64,000 nt of DNA. It comes from Anthopleura xanthogrammica (Eukaryota; Cnidaria; Anthozoa; Actiniaria; Actiniidae). Under the pieces are notes generated by a model that did no database searches, had not been told where the DNA came from, and saw nothing but the letters and a program-made list of their open reading frames with translations. The position numbers and the translations under genes were made by a program. Where the stretch lies: positions 6,881,358 through 6,945,357 of the forward strand of contig OZ025214.1 in assembly GCA_964019055.1 (NCBI GenBank), written 5' to 3'. Below are positions 11,070 to 20,700 of this stretch, piece by piece (the first letter of the stretch is position 1; each line of letters starts with the position of its first letter).

Positions 11070-12942
11070 TAATACGGATAAATAATTAACTTATCATTAT
11101 CGATTATCAAGCATTGCGCATTGACCAAATTTTCTAAACTCGTCCCAAGATCCTGCGCTTTTCATGATTATTCCTCGGTACTGACCAGGAGAATCGCCGG
11201 CTCTATAGACGAGCGTGATTGCTGATGTGACGTGACTGACCCACAGATAATGACATACTTACATTGTTCAGAACAAGGTTCTTAGCGTCACGTTTCGCCA
11301 GCTTTGACAAGGCAGTCATGTCTAGCTGGAACGATACTGGAGACTTGACAACATTACGAGTTCTCTGGGGGAAAAGAAGAAATATAAATTTTAGTAGTGC
11401 CAAAGTGAAGGGAGCTTCAAAATTTTAATTCGTAGAGGCCTAGGGCCTAGAACTCGAACCGCGTTATTATTATGGACTAATTGTCAGTTTAGCTAGGGTA
11501 AATTCTTTCGTATCTATTTGAGCGTATAACCTTTCTACAAAAAATGGGGGAATGAGGAGAAAAAAATGAAGAATCTACATCAAGAATCGGAGGGCAATTT
11601 GTAGCGATTTTTTATTGCATCTACCTCGCGTGCAGTTCCGGATCGAGAGGTAGAAAACGACTGAGAACTGGTTGGTCTGTATTTTATATTTATCATTGTA
11701 TCTACTCACATAATAACTGATGGTGTCTTTAAGGCTATAAATGAGTCTCTTGAAATGATTGTTGATAGGTCTTCCATCATTGCACAAACTAACAGTCGTG
11801 TCGGTTTTTCTGATCTGTCGAAGAGGTTTTAAAAGGGATTCCAACCCTGTAAGGCAATCCGTATCTCGTAGATTGATCTGAGTAAAAGTAAAAGTTGAAC
11901 ATTAAGTTAAAATACGAAATATCAAAATTAAATTCAAAACAAAATTGCATTACAAATTAGACTACAGGCTCGCGGAGGATCATGGATCATCTTGAAGAAA
12001 TCCAAGATTGCGTCGTACTGGGACTGAGTCCACTTCTGCAAATCGAAAAATTAACCAGGGTTGTAGGAGGTCTGCATGAGAGGCCTTAATAGGACTTTTC
12101 TAGACTAGAAAACAATCCAATTATCTTTAGATACTTCAAAAACTTGCCCCTTTTAATGTTGTTATTCAAAACGGCGAGGGGGCATATACTTTTTTTTAGG
12201 TACATAGTATTGCTGAAAGGTTCGTTTCCTCATGAAGTACCATAAACGTCGTGTTCTAATGCATGTTCGCCATTTTTAAAGTGAAAATTTATCAATGTTT
12301 CTGGTAGAATTTCGACTTACCGGGGTCCTACGAGGATTAGTTTGTACTAGTAGTTTCTTGATTTCGTTCCACAGTGGTCCTCCTCGATGTGTAGAACTAA
12401 AGTGGTGAGCTTTCATCTTGATAAGAATAAAATATAGAAACAATAAGCTAATGTTACTGACGTCACTTATACATATGGAGCTCTGTGTGATGTCATGACT
12501 GTGAGAAAGACGTTTCAAAAAGTATTAGTCCTTCAGGTGTGACGTTTTCTAAGCAAAACTGATTAACATGGGTTTTCTTAGGGTTGGATCCCAGTCTTAC
12601 GTCACAAAAAATTGACCAATAAGAACACACCGTTTTTAAATAGCCAGTTTTTCAAAATTATCGGGCAGGGGAAAATCAGCCAGAAACTGAATAGTTTTGA
12701 AGGAGATGTACAAATCATACCGGCCAAAGAATTTTAGCTATTTTTGGAAAACCAGAGAATTTTTGTGCGAGGAAGGTACCATAATATAAGTTTTCTTGAG
12801 TACTTACATAACACTTCAAGGAATCATTCGCATTGTTTTCTATTTGTCCGTATAACGCTCGTTTCGCATTGGCCGAGCAACACGAGAAAAGCACGGAAAA
12901 GATGCACCAAAAAGCTAAAAATAAACAAAAATATCCATACAT
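11070..12942 (-). CDS. small secreted helix-rich protein, cytokine-like gene structure (unrecognised)
   Basis: Not recognised from sequence. Exons on the minus strand: 12942-12808 (ATG to GTAAGT), 12416-12321, about 12034-11954 or 11966, about 11877/11864-11710, 11364-11263, and a last exon from about 11176 to TAA near 11093. Exon 1 gives a 26-residue signal peptide (hydrophobic FCLFLAFWCIFSVLF, likely cut after SANA). The rest is short amphipathic helices, one or two per exon: LYGQIENNANDSLKCY; LWNEIKKLLVQTN; KWTQSQYDAILDFFKMI; LESLLKPLRQIRK and NHFKRLIYSLKDTISYY; LDMTALSKLAKRDAKNL; SWDEFRKFGQC. Predicted length is about 215-220 residues with scattered Cys. Introns 1, 2, 4 and 5 are phase 0. 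The exon 3-4 join is unresolved: canonical donors there are phase 1, while the best acceptor (CTCAG at 11878) is phase 0. The last acceptor is also ambiguous. A helical cytokine or growth factor is possible; so is another secreted alpha-helical protein. Confidence 0.58.
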
Positions 12943-13092
12943 TAATTAATTGAAATATTATATTATATTATATTATCTGTTCTGTCATCATAATAGAGAA
13001 TCACAGTAGCATGTATCTGAGATTTCCTGCGAAATTCCTTAATCAAAATCTTATTTTGAAGACAATGAGATCTGACTTATCTTCCAAGTTCA

Positions 13093-13295
13093 TAGCCTCC
13101 TGCGCAGCCGCTGTGTGGCGCTATCGGTTCTAGGGAAAGACAGCCAAGGTCAAGGTCATACCCACAAGCTTTTGTTGGGCTCTCTCTGATTGGTCAAATT
13201 CGAAGAAAGGAATGTTGTTCGAGCTTGAGCAGACGTAAGTGGGGGAATGACGGGACCGGAACCGGAAGGTCTCACAGCGGCTGCGCAAGAGGCTA
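13093..13295. mobile_element. MITE with TAGCCTCCTGCGCAGCCGC ends
   Basis: About 23-bp terminal inverted repeats: TAGCCTCCTGCGCAGCCGCT at left, AGCGGCTGCGCAAGAGGCTA at right. 203 bp, non-coding, in the putative first intron of the small secreted-protein gene. Confidence 0.82.
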
Positions 13296-13434
13296 CCAAG
13301 TTTACTGCTCTCAAAAACGAATTAATTCCAAAAACGACGACTTAGACAAAAAATATATCATGATACAAATAAATATAATCTTAAATACGGAATATTTTTT
13401 GAGAAAGAATAATTTATGGTTTAGTATTTATGGT

Positions 13435-13663
13435 TACAGTGCGAATCGAAAAACCGTGGGCACCCAGAAATATTTTAGAAATCGTTTATCGGTTCTTCGT
13501 TGAACAATCTGAAACGACTCTCTAACTACACAAAGTTTATCTGACTACAAATCAGTCGAATTTCTTGCAGTTAGAGAGTTGTTTCAGATCGCTCAACGAA
13601 CGATATACGATCAGGATTTCTGAAATATTTCAGGGTGCCCACGCTTTTTCGAAGTTTCGCATT
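13435..13663. mobile_element. foldback element, GTGGGCACC family (copy 1)
   Basis: Inverted ends with ACAGTGCGAATCGAAAAACC and GTGGGCACCCAGAAATATTT mirrored at the right end (GGTGCCCACGCTTTTTCGAA), plus an inner mirrored pair (AACTACTCTC-like arms near 13520/13575). A second copy is at 44127-44313 and a diverged relative at 56117-56394. Confidence 0.78.
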
Positions 13664-13709
13664 TAAAATATCACTATTTCATGAAAAGATACGATTTGTA
13701 TTGTAGACT

Positions 13710-13852
13710 TACCGAGTAGATAGTGGGCTTGAAGTACTTTCATATTCTTTGGTTTTCTTGCTCGTAGAATTTTTTCTTGTCAAAGATTTTTCTTCTCTCT
13801 TTCTGCTAGTTATTGGTAAGTGTGGTAAGTCCATCTTTTCTGCTCTTTTTAT
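13710..13852 (-). promoter_or_regulatory. putative TATA box and 5' leader exon of the small secreted-protein gene
   Basis: On the minus strand CATATAAAAAGAGC (about 13853-13841) is a good TATA match. It is followed by a purine-rich leader ending in a strong donor (CTACTCG|GTAAGTC, near 13711). The next sequence in line is the signal-peptide exon at 12942. The leader contains an ATG-initiated frame starting about 13832 (MDLPHLPITSRK...). It would be upstream coding or an alternative N-terminus depending on the unknown acceptor. TSS and splicing are not confirmed. Confidence 0.4.
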
Positions 13853-13899
13853 ATGGTCGAAAACCGGACGAGAAGAACTTTGACGACTAAATAAAGTGT

Positions 13900-16400
13900 A
13901 TTATTATTAATATTTTTGCGAAGACTGTGCCTGAAAACACCCATATGCCCTCACTCTGTATAGCGTCATGTTCTAAAAATTGCCAATCGTTTCGCATCAA
14001 CTCAAAATTTAAAAAAAAAAAAATTTCTATTATTGTTATCTTATTATCTTAACTGTTGATCCATAACGGAAATAAAATTGAGCATTTTAGCACTTGTTCA
14101 TATTCTAATTATTTTCATATTTTTTTATTTTAAATTTATCAAATTATCTGAAATCTTGTACATATTTCCTAGATATTTGAGAAAACTTTAATTATAACAT
14201 TACAATATTTTGACCGCACACGCTCGTTTGTAAAGATCAAGCAGTTTGGGACACTATAATTGGCTTTAATTTGGCCCAATCAGGATAATTATCTAAAAAG
14301 TTTACTATTCTTTCAACATGTACCATTGCTATGCCTTATTTTTCTAATATCTGAAGTTATTTTTTGTCTCTTGACTTAATCTTTTTTAAATATTTACTTA
14401 GAAACTTTTCGTTTCGTATTTGTTTATTCATTGGTCATAATTAAAAATGGTTTGTCTCGGCTTTTTTAGTTTATCAAAGCAAAATCAAAAATCAGAAATA
14501 CATCCGAGTTTTTGGAGTATTAATCAAGATTAATATTTTTAACAAATTATAGGTTCCTATAAACAACAACTGATCATAGAATTTACTTATTTAATGAATC
14601 CTCAAGATTGTTGAAATGAAATTTTCCCTCATATTCAGGTTGTAAAATTATTATTAATTTATGAACGACTTTCTAGCATCAACGGAATCCAGAACTCCAT
14701 GAAACACTTCTAGCTATTAATAACCTAATTTCTTAAAGTAGCTAGATCTACAACACTTTGTTGGCTTTCAGGGGATGATTGACATCAGTCATATTCTTTA
14801 GTAGCAATCGATGTGGCGGAGTTCAAATCTTTTTTTGAAACCCGGAACTTCAAGCTCACTCAAGCAATAATTGTTCCTTTAATGAACTTTATTTATTGTT
14901 CCTTTGTTAAGGAAAAAAAAATTTGATTTGATTAATTAGTTTTTTTAAATAATTTACGTCCTGTAAAGTCCATCAAAAAAATCGCAGAGTTTCCCCTTGA
15001 AAGCGAATTTTGACACGAATATGACACTTATTGAAAATTTTCAACCTAGAGTTTGTTAATGATCAATCATTTTGTATTTCTGTATTAGCGAATTGAATCA
15101 ACCAGAATATCAACTTGTTTCGAAACCATAGCTTTGATCGGAATCTTCTGTCCACTTGAGCTCCCCTGAAAGAATCACACATACAATCGATGATAACCCA
15201 TAAGCCCCCCTCTAAAACCTTATATTGCATCAGGTTTTCGTATTACCCCCCTCTTCTTCTCAGTTGTTGTACAATATTCAGTTGTTATTATTTGTTTTGA
15301 ACTACTAGAATATTCGAGGACGATGTTGCTATGCTAAAGAGTGACGGAGCGTGGCCATTTTCTTGGAAAACGAGGAGTTAAAGTTGACTGCTCATGCGAC
15401 TGTATTTCAACGTCATCGAGTTATCAAGGAAAAAATATGCCATTTAGTTCAGAAAATGTTTAAAACGTGGATAAAATTCCCCTACGGTATTATTCCTTGC
15501 GAGTCCGAGATTTGATAACAAAGGATTTGCGCTGCATTGATTTTGGAAAATTGTGAGTGAACTTATTGACGACTTTAGTCCGTCGTCATACAGTCCCTCG
15601 CTCAAGAAGCATGACCTCGCTGTACGGAACTCCATAGCAACGGTGTAGATGAAATAAAAAATGTTGATTCAGGAGGGACAAGAGAAGTTGTTGAACAAAA
15701 TGCTTCATACTATTAAAGTTATGTCAGTTGTAAAGAGCTCCGCCGCTCCTTCTCGATTACCCTCGGTAAATATCGCAGGGGAAAAACCCCTCTGGAAACC
15801 AGGATAAGTTAAATGATTACCCATTCGATTGAAATTATAATGCATTGTCAGCACACACACTTTAAAAGAAAATTATGCACATTCCCTTACAGACAGTCTT
15901 CCTAAAGACGCAATTGAAAAGTCCCTTACAGGATGAACTAGTCTTTCTATGGAAGTTAATGCTTTAAGAACAGAACTTTTATATTTTTTCGTAAAAAAAT
16001 TTTGTGATCTCATATATTGCAATCAGAGTTATGGTCAGATATCCCGCTGTAACTGATGACTTGTCTCAAAGGAAGCATTTTTTACAGAAGTCAGTTAAAA
16101 TAAACGGTACCGATCAGGAAACTAGGTGGCGGACATCATCATGATGAAGTCAGTCGGTCAACTCGGAAAAATGCACGGAATGGGACGGAACTGAGAATTC
16201 GAAATTTCTATTTGGGAAAACATTACTAAAAAGCTGCATCATTGCTAAAAAGCTGCATCATCTACCAACTCAAAATCCTATATCCGGCCATGGTGAGGTC
16301 TGCGTGAGGACCGGACAAGATGGCGGACACTCGACAACCAAAAGAACAAAGGCGAAGTAAAGATTCTGTTCATGTCAATTCTTTTGGCTGTACCAAAACA
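13900..16400. other. AT-rich interval without a supported gene
   Basis: Long A/T runs and no multi-exon coding signal that I could chain. Two isolated exon-like stretches were seen (minus about 15178-15095 with a TTCTTTCAG acceptor; plus 15676-15766 with AG and GTAAAT borders), but neither could be joined to other exons. Probably intergenic DNA between the divergent small secreted-protein and ENO4 genes. Confidence 0.5.
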
Positions 16401-16799
16401 GAGGTTTAGAAAAACTCCTACGCTTAAGGACGTTCGCGGGCATTGTTCATGCGCATCTGTTCTGCGCATATGGCGTGACAGCGCGCGTGACCTATGTTTT
16501 TCAAGATTAAACTCCGTCACGCTCGTTACGAAAACGATTTCGATCGGCTATATCTCGAGAACAACAACGGTGACCCCCATTTTTTATTTTAGTATTTTAT
16601 AAAGAATTACATAAGCTGTCATTCCTCCAAATTTGAAGAAAAAAATATGGGAAATTCAGTAACGAAAACACGTATTTGCTGGATGAAAAATTCAATCTAC
16701 AAAGCGTCACCTAATGGTGCATGGTGGCTGTAAATTTGAACCAGAAACTATACAAGTTTTAAATCAATTAGTTGACTCTGGTTTGTTTTAAAGTATGTT

Positions 16800-17160
16800 T
16801 TTTCAAGACGTTTCGATCTGGACTCAGATCTTCTTCAGTTATCGTTACAAGTGAATTCGTTATAATACTATCGCGAGCAGAATTTGAAAATATTGTTTAA
16901 GCGCGCGCCATTCTAGAATTTACAATTATTTTATATAATTTAGGTAAAGCAATGCGATCATTTCCCGCGTTCTTATCAAGTTCAGAGTGCCATGCCTCTA
17001 GGAATAGTCTCTTGTGCCAATTTTGTTCTCTGTCTACAATTTTAGTATCACTAAATTTAAACTCATGGCCTTTATTGTTCGCATGTTGGGCAATTTTTGA
17101 TGATGGTTGGTTGTTTACTAATTGATTTAAAATTATGAATCCTGGTTGCAAATTCAACAT
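16800..17160 (-). mobile_element. Penelope-like retroelement C-terminal fragment
   Basis: The minus-strand frame 17160-16897 reads as the C-terminal nuclease-type tail of Penelope-like elements: SSKIAQHANNKGHEFKF, then TKIVDREQNWHKRLFLEAW, ending near LPKLYKIIV. This is the usual AEHAxxxGH...DRExxWxxRxxxEA pattern. Only about 87 residues remain. The downstream sequence (16842-16805 on the minus strand) contains a hammerhead-ribozyme-like motif, a known feature of these elements. The reverse transcriptase part is absent, so this is a decayed 3' remnant. Confidence 0.72.
16805..16842 (-). ncRNA. hammerhead-ribozyme-like core motif
   Basis: On the minus strand: CTGAAGA, then an A, a 5-bp stem GATCT/AGATC closing the loop GAGTCC, then GAAA and CGTC. 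This matches the conserved CUGANGA - stem II - GAAA arrangement with a GUC cleavage triplet. Stem I is only about 3 bp (TAA against TTG) and stem III is minimal, so activity as a monomer is doubtful. It sits downstream of the Penelope-like fragment. Confidence 0.5.
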
Positions 17161-17739
17161 TTTTACTATACAAGTTATTTGTATGTATTCATAAATATTT
17201 ACACATAATATTTATCTATGGGTTATTAGACGGTTGTTTCAAAAAATGTTTAGCAATCCATTTAGTTTTTCAACACTTATAAAAATGACTTTACTGCTCG
17301 ACTTGTATGTATTGCGCGCGAGCCATTTTCGACAAGAAAAAGGCTGCACTTTGATATCATCTCACTCCTAATCGAGAACGGTGACCCCCATTTTTTATTT
17401 GCTCATGGAACGTCTATGATGATCTTATTTCACCATGCGAAGTTTGAAGAAAAAAACATGGGAAACACTTTTGCCCGCGAACGTCCTTAAAAAAATCCTA
17501 ATATAAGCATTTTCCATTCAACGTTTTTAATGATTTGGGTTTTTTTTTTCACTGAAAATTCTGATTTTGACTAGGCCTCGAGCAGCCAGCACGTGCTTCG
17601 ATACCAGAATGCAATGCAGACGAAATGCAGACTCTTTCTCAGTCCCCCGCTCTTGAGAGTGCAGCGGCCGAGCGGGGGACTGTTGAAGGAAGATCGAGAC
17701 AAGACCGGCCAAAGTTCGTCGTTTCCATGGAGATCCAAG

Positions 17740-20700
17740 ATGGCAGCCACAAATGGTCTTTATACTCTTGAAACCAAAAAACAGGCCGTAGCTTACTTTA
17801 AAGACAACCAAGTCCCTCAAAATGTGGAAAAACTTCTTAATAAGATGTTCAAGGAACAGCCTGATGATATATTTGGGTATATGGTGAGTTGGGGAATGAT
17901 TTAAAAGCGTTTGTTGTTGAACAATAATGACAAGTTGAACAAAAACCGCGAAAAATATAATTCAAACTGAAGAACCAAGATATGTTTTTACACCGTATAC
18001 ATTACTTATAAGTCATGATATAACTTGTGTAAGCTTATCTAACTGCTGCCAGTATGAAAGCTTAGGAGCTCTTAATCTTTTACCTCATTTAACTCAAAGT
18101 ATTTTTCTGCATTTATCTTGTAGTCTGAATTCTTTGGTGGAAGTTCAAAGACTCCATTGATATCAAAGGTACAGCTAATGTTTAAGTAATTCCTATAATT
18201 TTCATGATTAATTGTACTTTATTAACTTCTAATATTAAAACATTTCTTCTGTGATTGTTATATTGGTACAGATTACAAGCCATGAAGTTCTTAGCAGTAG
18301 AGGACATCCCACAATTCAACTAGATCTGTATTGTACTGTTAAAGGGCTTTCAAAGGTGCCATTGCATGTTTTCAACTCAATGTAATTGGGTCCACAAAAC
18401 CTATTGCACTAAATTCCAATAGACCATTTTTGAGATGCACGAGCATTTTCAGGCAGAGTCAATAGAGTGTGTGATCTTGCCCGAAAATGCCTCTTTTTTC
18501 ATGTCTGCACCTGCGATATTTTTGAAAGCGCTTGCGCATCTCGAAAATGGTCTATTGGCCTTTATACAATTCCATTTAGTGGCTAAGAGTAATAGTTCCA
18601 AGTCGGGGTTGGAGATGCCATGCATGATAAATTATAGAGCTTTTAAGTGTGACGTCACTCGTATGGAAAAATAACTCCCGGGTTCAAAACAAAAAGCAGT
18701 TGTGTAAAAAATTTTTTTACTTTTTCTTTATGACAGGATTTGTTTTCCAAAGTTCTAATTGTTTCAGGTGGAGGTTAAGACATTAAGTGCATTTTTCTCT
18801 TTATTTTAGCAGTATTTTTGAGCAGTTGGAGCAGCTCTATAGTTTTGCTATGTGCAGCAACTCCAACTTTGACTTGGAATTATTATTCATGGTCAATGGA
18901 ATGGAACTGTAAAAAGGTCTATTCAGTCTGTGAGTTTGCCATGCCATGAGTTCGATCAGCTCACAGGCTGCTTCAGGGAGTTAAATTGAAAGTTTCATTA
19001 GAAAATAATTTCTCCATTTTCAAGAATGTGACAAAAAATAATTTCTTTATTTTTCAGTTTGTGACATCTGTCACTCTTCCATACGATGCTGCTCCACTCA
19101 GCACAAGAACACAAGATCTCAAACCCAAGTCTCCAGAACCAACAAAACAGCAAGGAAAGACTCCTGCAGAAAGCCAGCCCTCTGCAGCTCCTAGTGAGAC
19201 TGATTTCCAAGTAAAAACAGTAGATATGGATGATTTGGTTGAACGAATAACTGAGACTCTTGCTCCACAACTCAAAGATCTGGATCCTGTTGACCAGAAA
19301 GCTATCGATGAGATTTTATTGTAAGCTAGTGATAATGTTTTACTTATACAGTGGCTCTGTTTAGCAGACATATTCAGGACCTTGCCTGGTGAAGGTGTCT
19401 GTGTCTGCTAAATAGAAGTTTTTTTTACATTAAATATGGGAACTGTAGGGTAAATATGGGGACTGCTTACAGCACTTTTTAGACCTACCGACTCCAGACA
19501 TCTTGTGTCTTGGCTTCTGTCAATCAAGTTTACTACGGGCTGAGTTCATTACAATCTCAAGGGGTAAAGAAATTCCTGTGTGAAAATGGCTGTCTAGTGA
19601 TGGGAATTTCCTTATAGCTCAATTGAAATGAACACAGCCCATTGTAAATTTGATTGATGGAAGCCAAAATGCCAGAAATCGGGAGTCAGTTAGGCCACAG
19701 GAGTATGACGTAAGCATAACCGTAAGCATAGCAGAAGTATGATGTAAGCATAGCCACATTCCATGGGTTATCCATACATAATTTGGCATTGTTAGGGCTA
19801 AAAAAAACAGCTGCTAAAAGGCCCTGTTTAATGTTGAAACTCTTAGCTGAAACTCGTGTGCAACAGCATTTTGAGACAAGTTTCACAGGGGGTTATACGG
19901 TGCAATTTTGTTTGCAACACCAGTTTTGGTCGCAAGAGTAGAAAGCAGTTATACTTTCCGTGAAACTTTCTACAACAAAAGTTTCACAAAGCTGGGGGGT
20001 TACACAGTGCAATTTGTTCCAAAACTCCTGTCACAACGCTGTTGTGCACAAGTTTCAGCTAAAAGTTTCAACGTGTAACAAGGCCAATAACAACAAGTTG
20101 GTGTTACCCAGCTTTTTGTAGTGATCATATTGAGGTATATAAACAAGCCCTGATCGCGTATCTAGAGATCTATACCAATACAGAAAATTCACCTGATGTA
20201 CATCCTTAAACCCATGCCTTACATAATGTTCAATTTTGTAATTTTTTTTTCTAGTGATCTTATTGAGGTACCAAAACCAGAATCAAGACCATTATCAGTA
20301 CAAGAGCAGCAGGAGGACCAGGATCAGTCCTCTGAGAAACCTGCTGATGAATCAACCATCAAACATCCCAAAAAATCAGCTGGGGCCATCAACAAGAAGC
20401 AAAGTGGAATGCTTGATAAAAAAGGAGGCAATAAAGACTCTGGAATCCAACTGATACCAGATATGGAAGAAGAGCTTGTTACTATTGATTATGCAATACT
20501 TGGAGTTTCCATGGTGACAGTTATGGCTGCAGCAGCCTTAAAGTCTGGTTCTGTCTTCGAGCACCTAGTAAAGTTATCACCCAGAAAGGTAAGAATGTTT
20601 AATTTATTTTACATTTAGTATTTTTTTACATTGTGGACGTGTACTCAAACCATAAACACTTCAAGTTTTTTTTTTGACATTTTTCATAACTATCCAATCA

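Larger units (their letters stand above)
16424..17491. mobile_element. ~1.07-kb element with TTAAGGACGTTCGCGGGC inverted ends
   Basis: TTAAGGACGTTCGCGGGCA at the left is mirrored by GCCCGCGAACGTCCTTAA at the right. Both halves also share the direct phrase GGTGACCCCCATTTTTTATTT. The interior holds a Penelope-like fragment, so one element appears nested in another. Confidence 0.7.

Noticed and set aside
15095..15178. Possible terminal exon on the minus strand (SSSGQKIPIKAMVSKQVD..., after TTCTTTCAG)
   Set aside because: No partner exons found upstream; a single short frame in AT-rich DNA is weak evidence.
15676..15766. Plus-strand exon-like stretch QEKLLNKMLHTIKVMSVVKS resembling the ENO4 N-terminal EKLLNKM
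   Set aside because: Similarity is limited to seven residues, the donor is weak and it cannot be placed in the ENO4 model; likely chance.
16328..16409. Short plus-strand frame starting AAGATGGCGGACACTCG
   Set aside because: The start context is good but it encodes only about 29 residues, then stops next to a transposable element.
17527..17820. Minus-strand frame opposite ENO4 exon 1
   Set aside because: Shadow of the ENO4 first exon and its leader; no splice or domain support.
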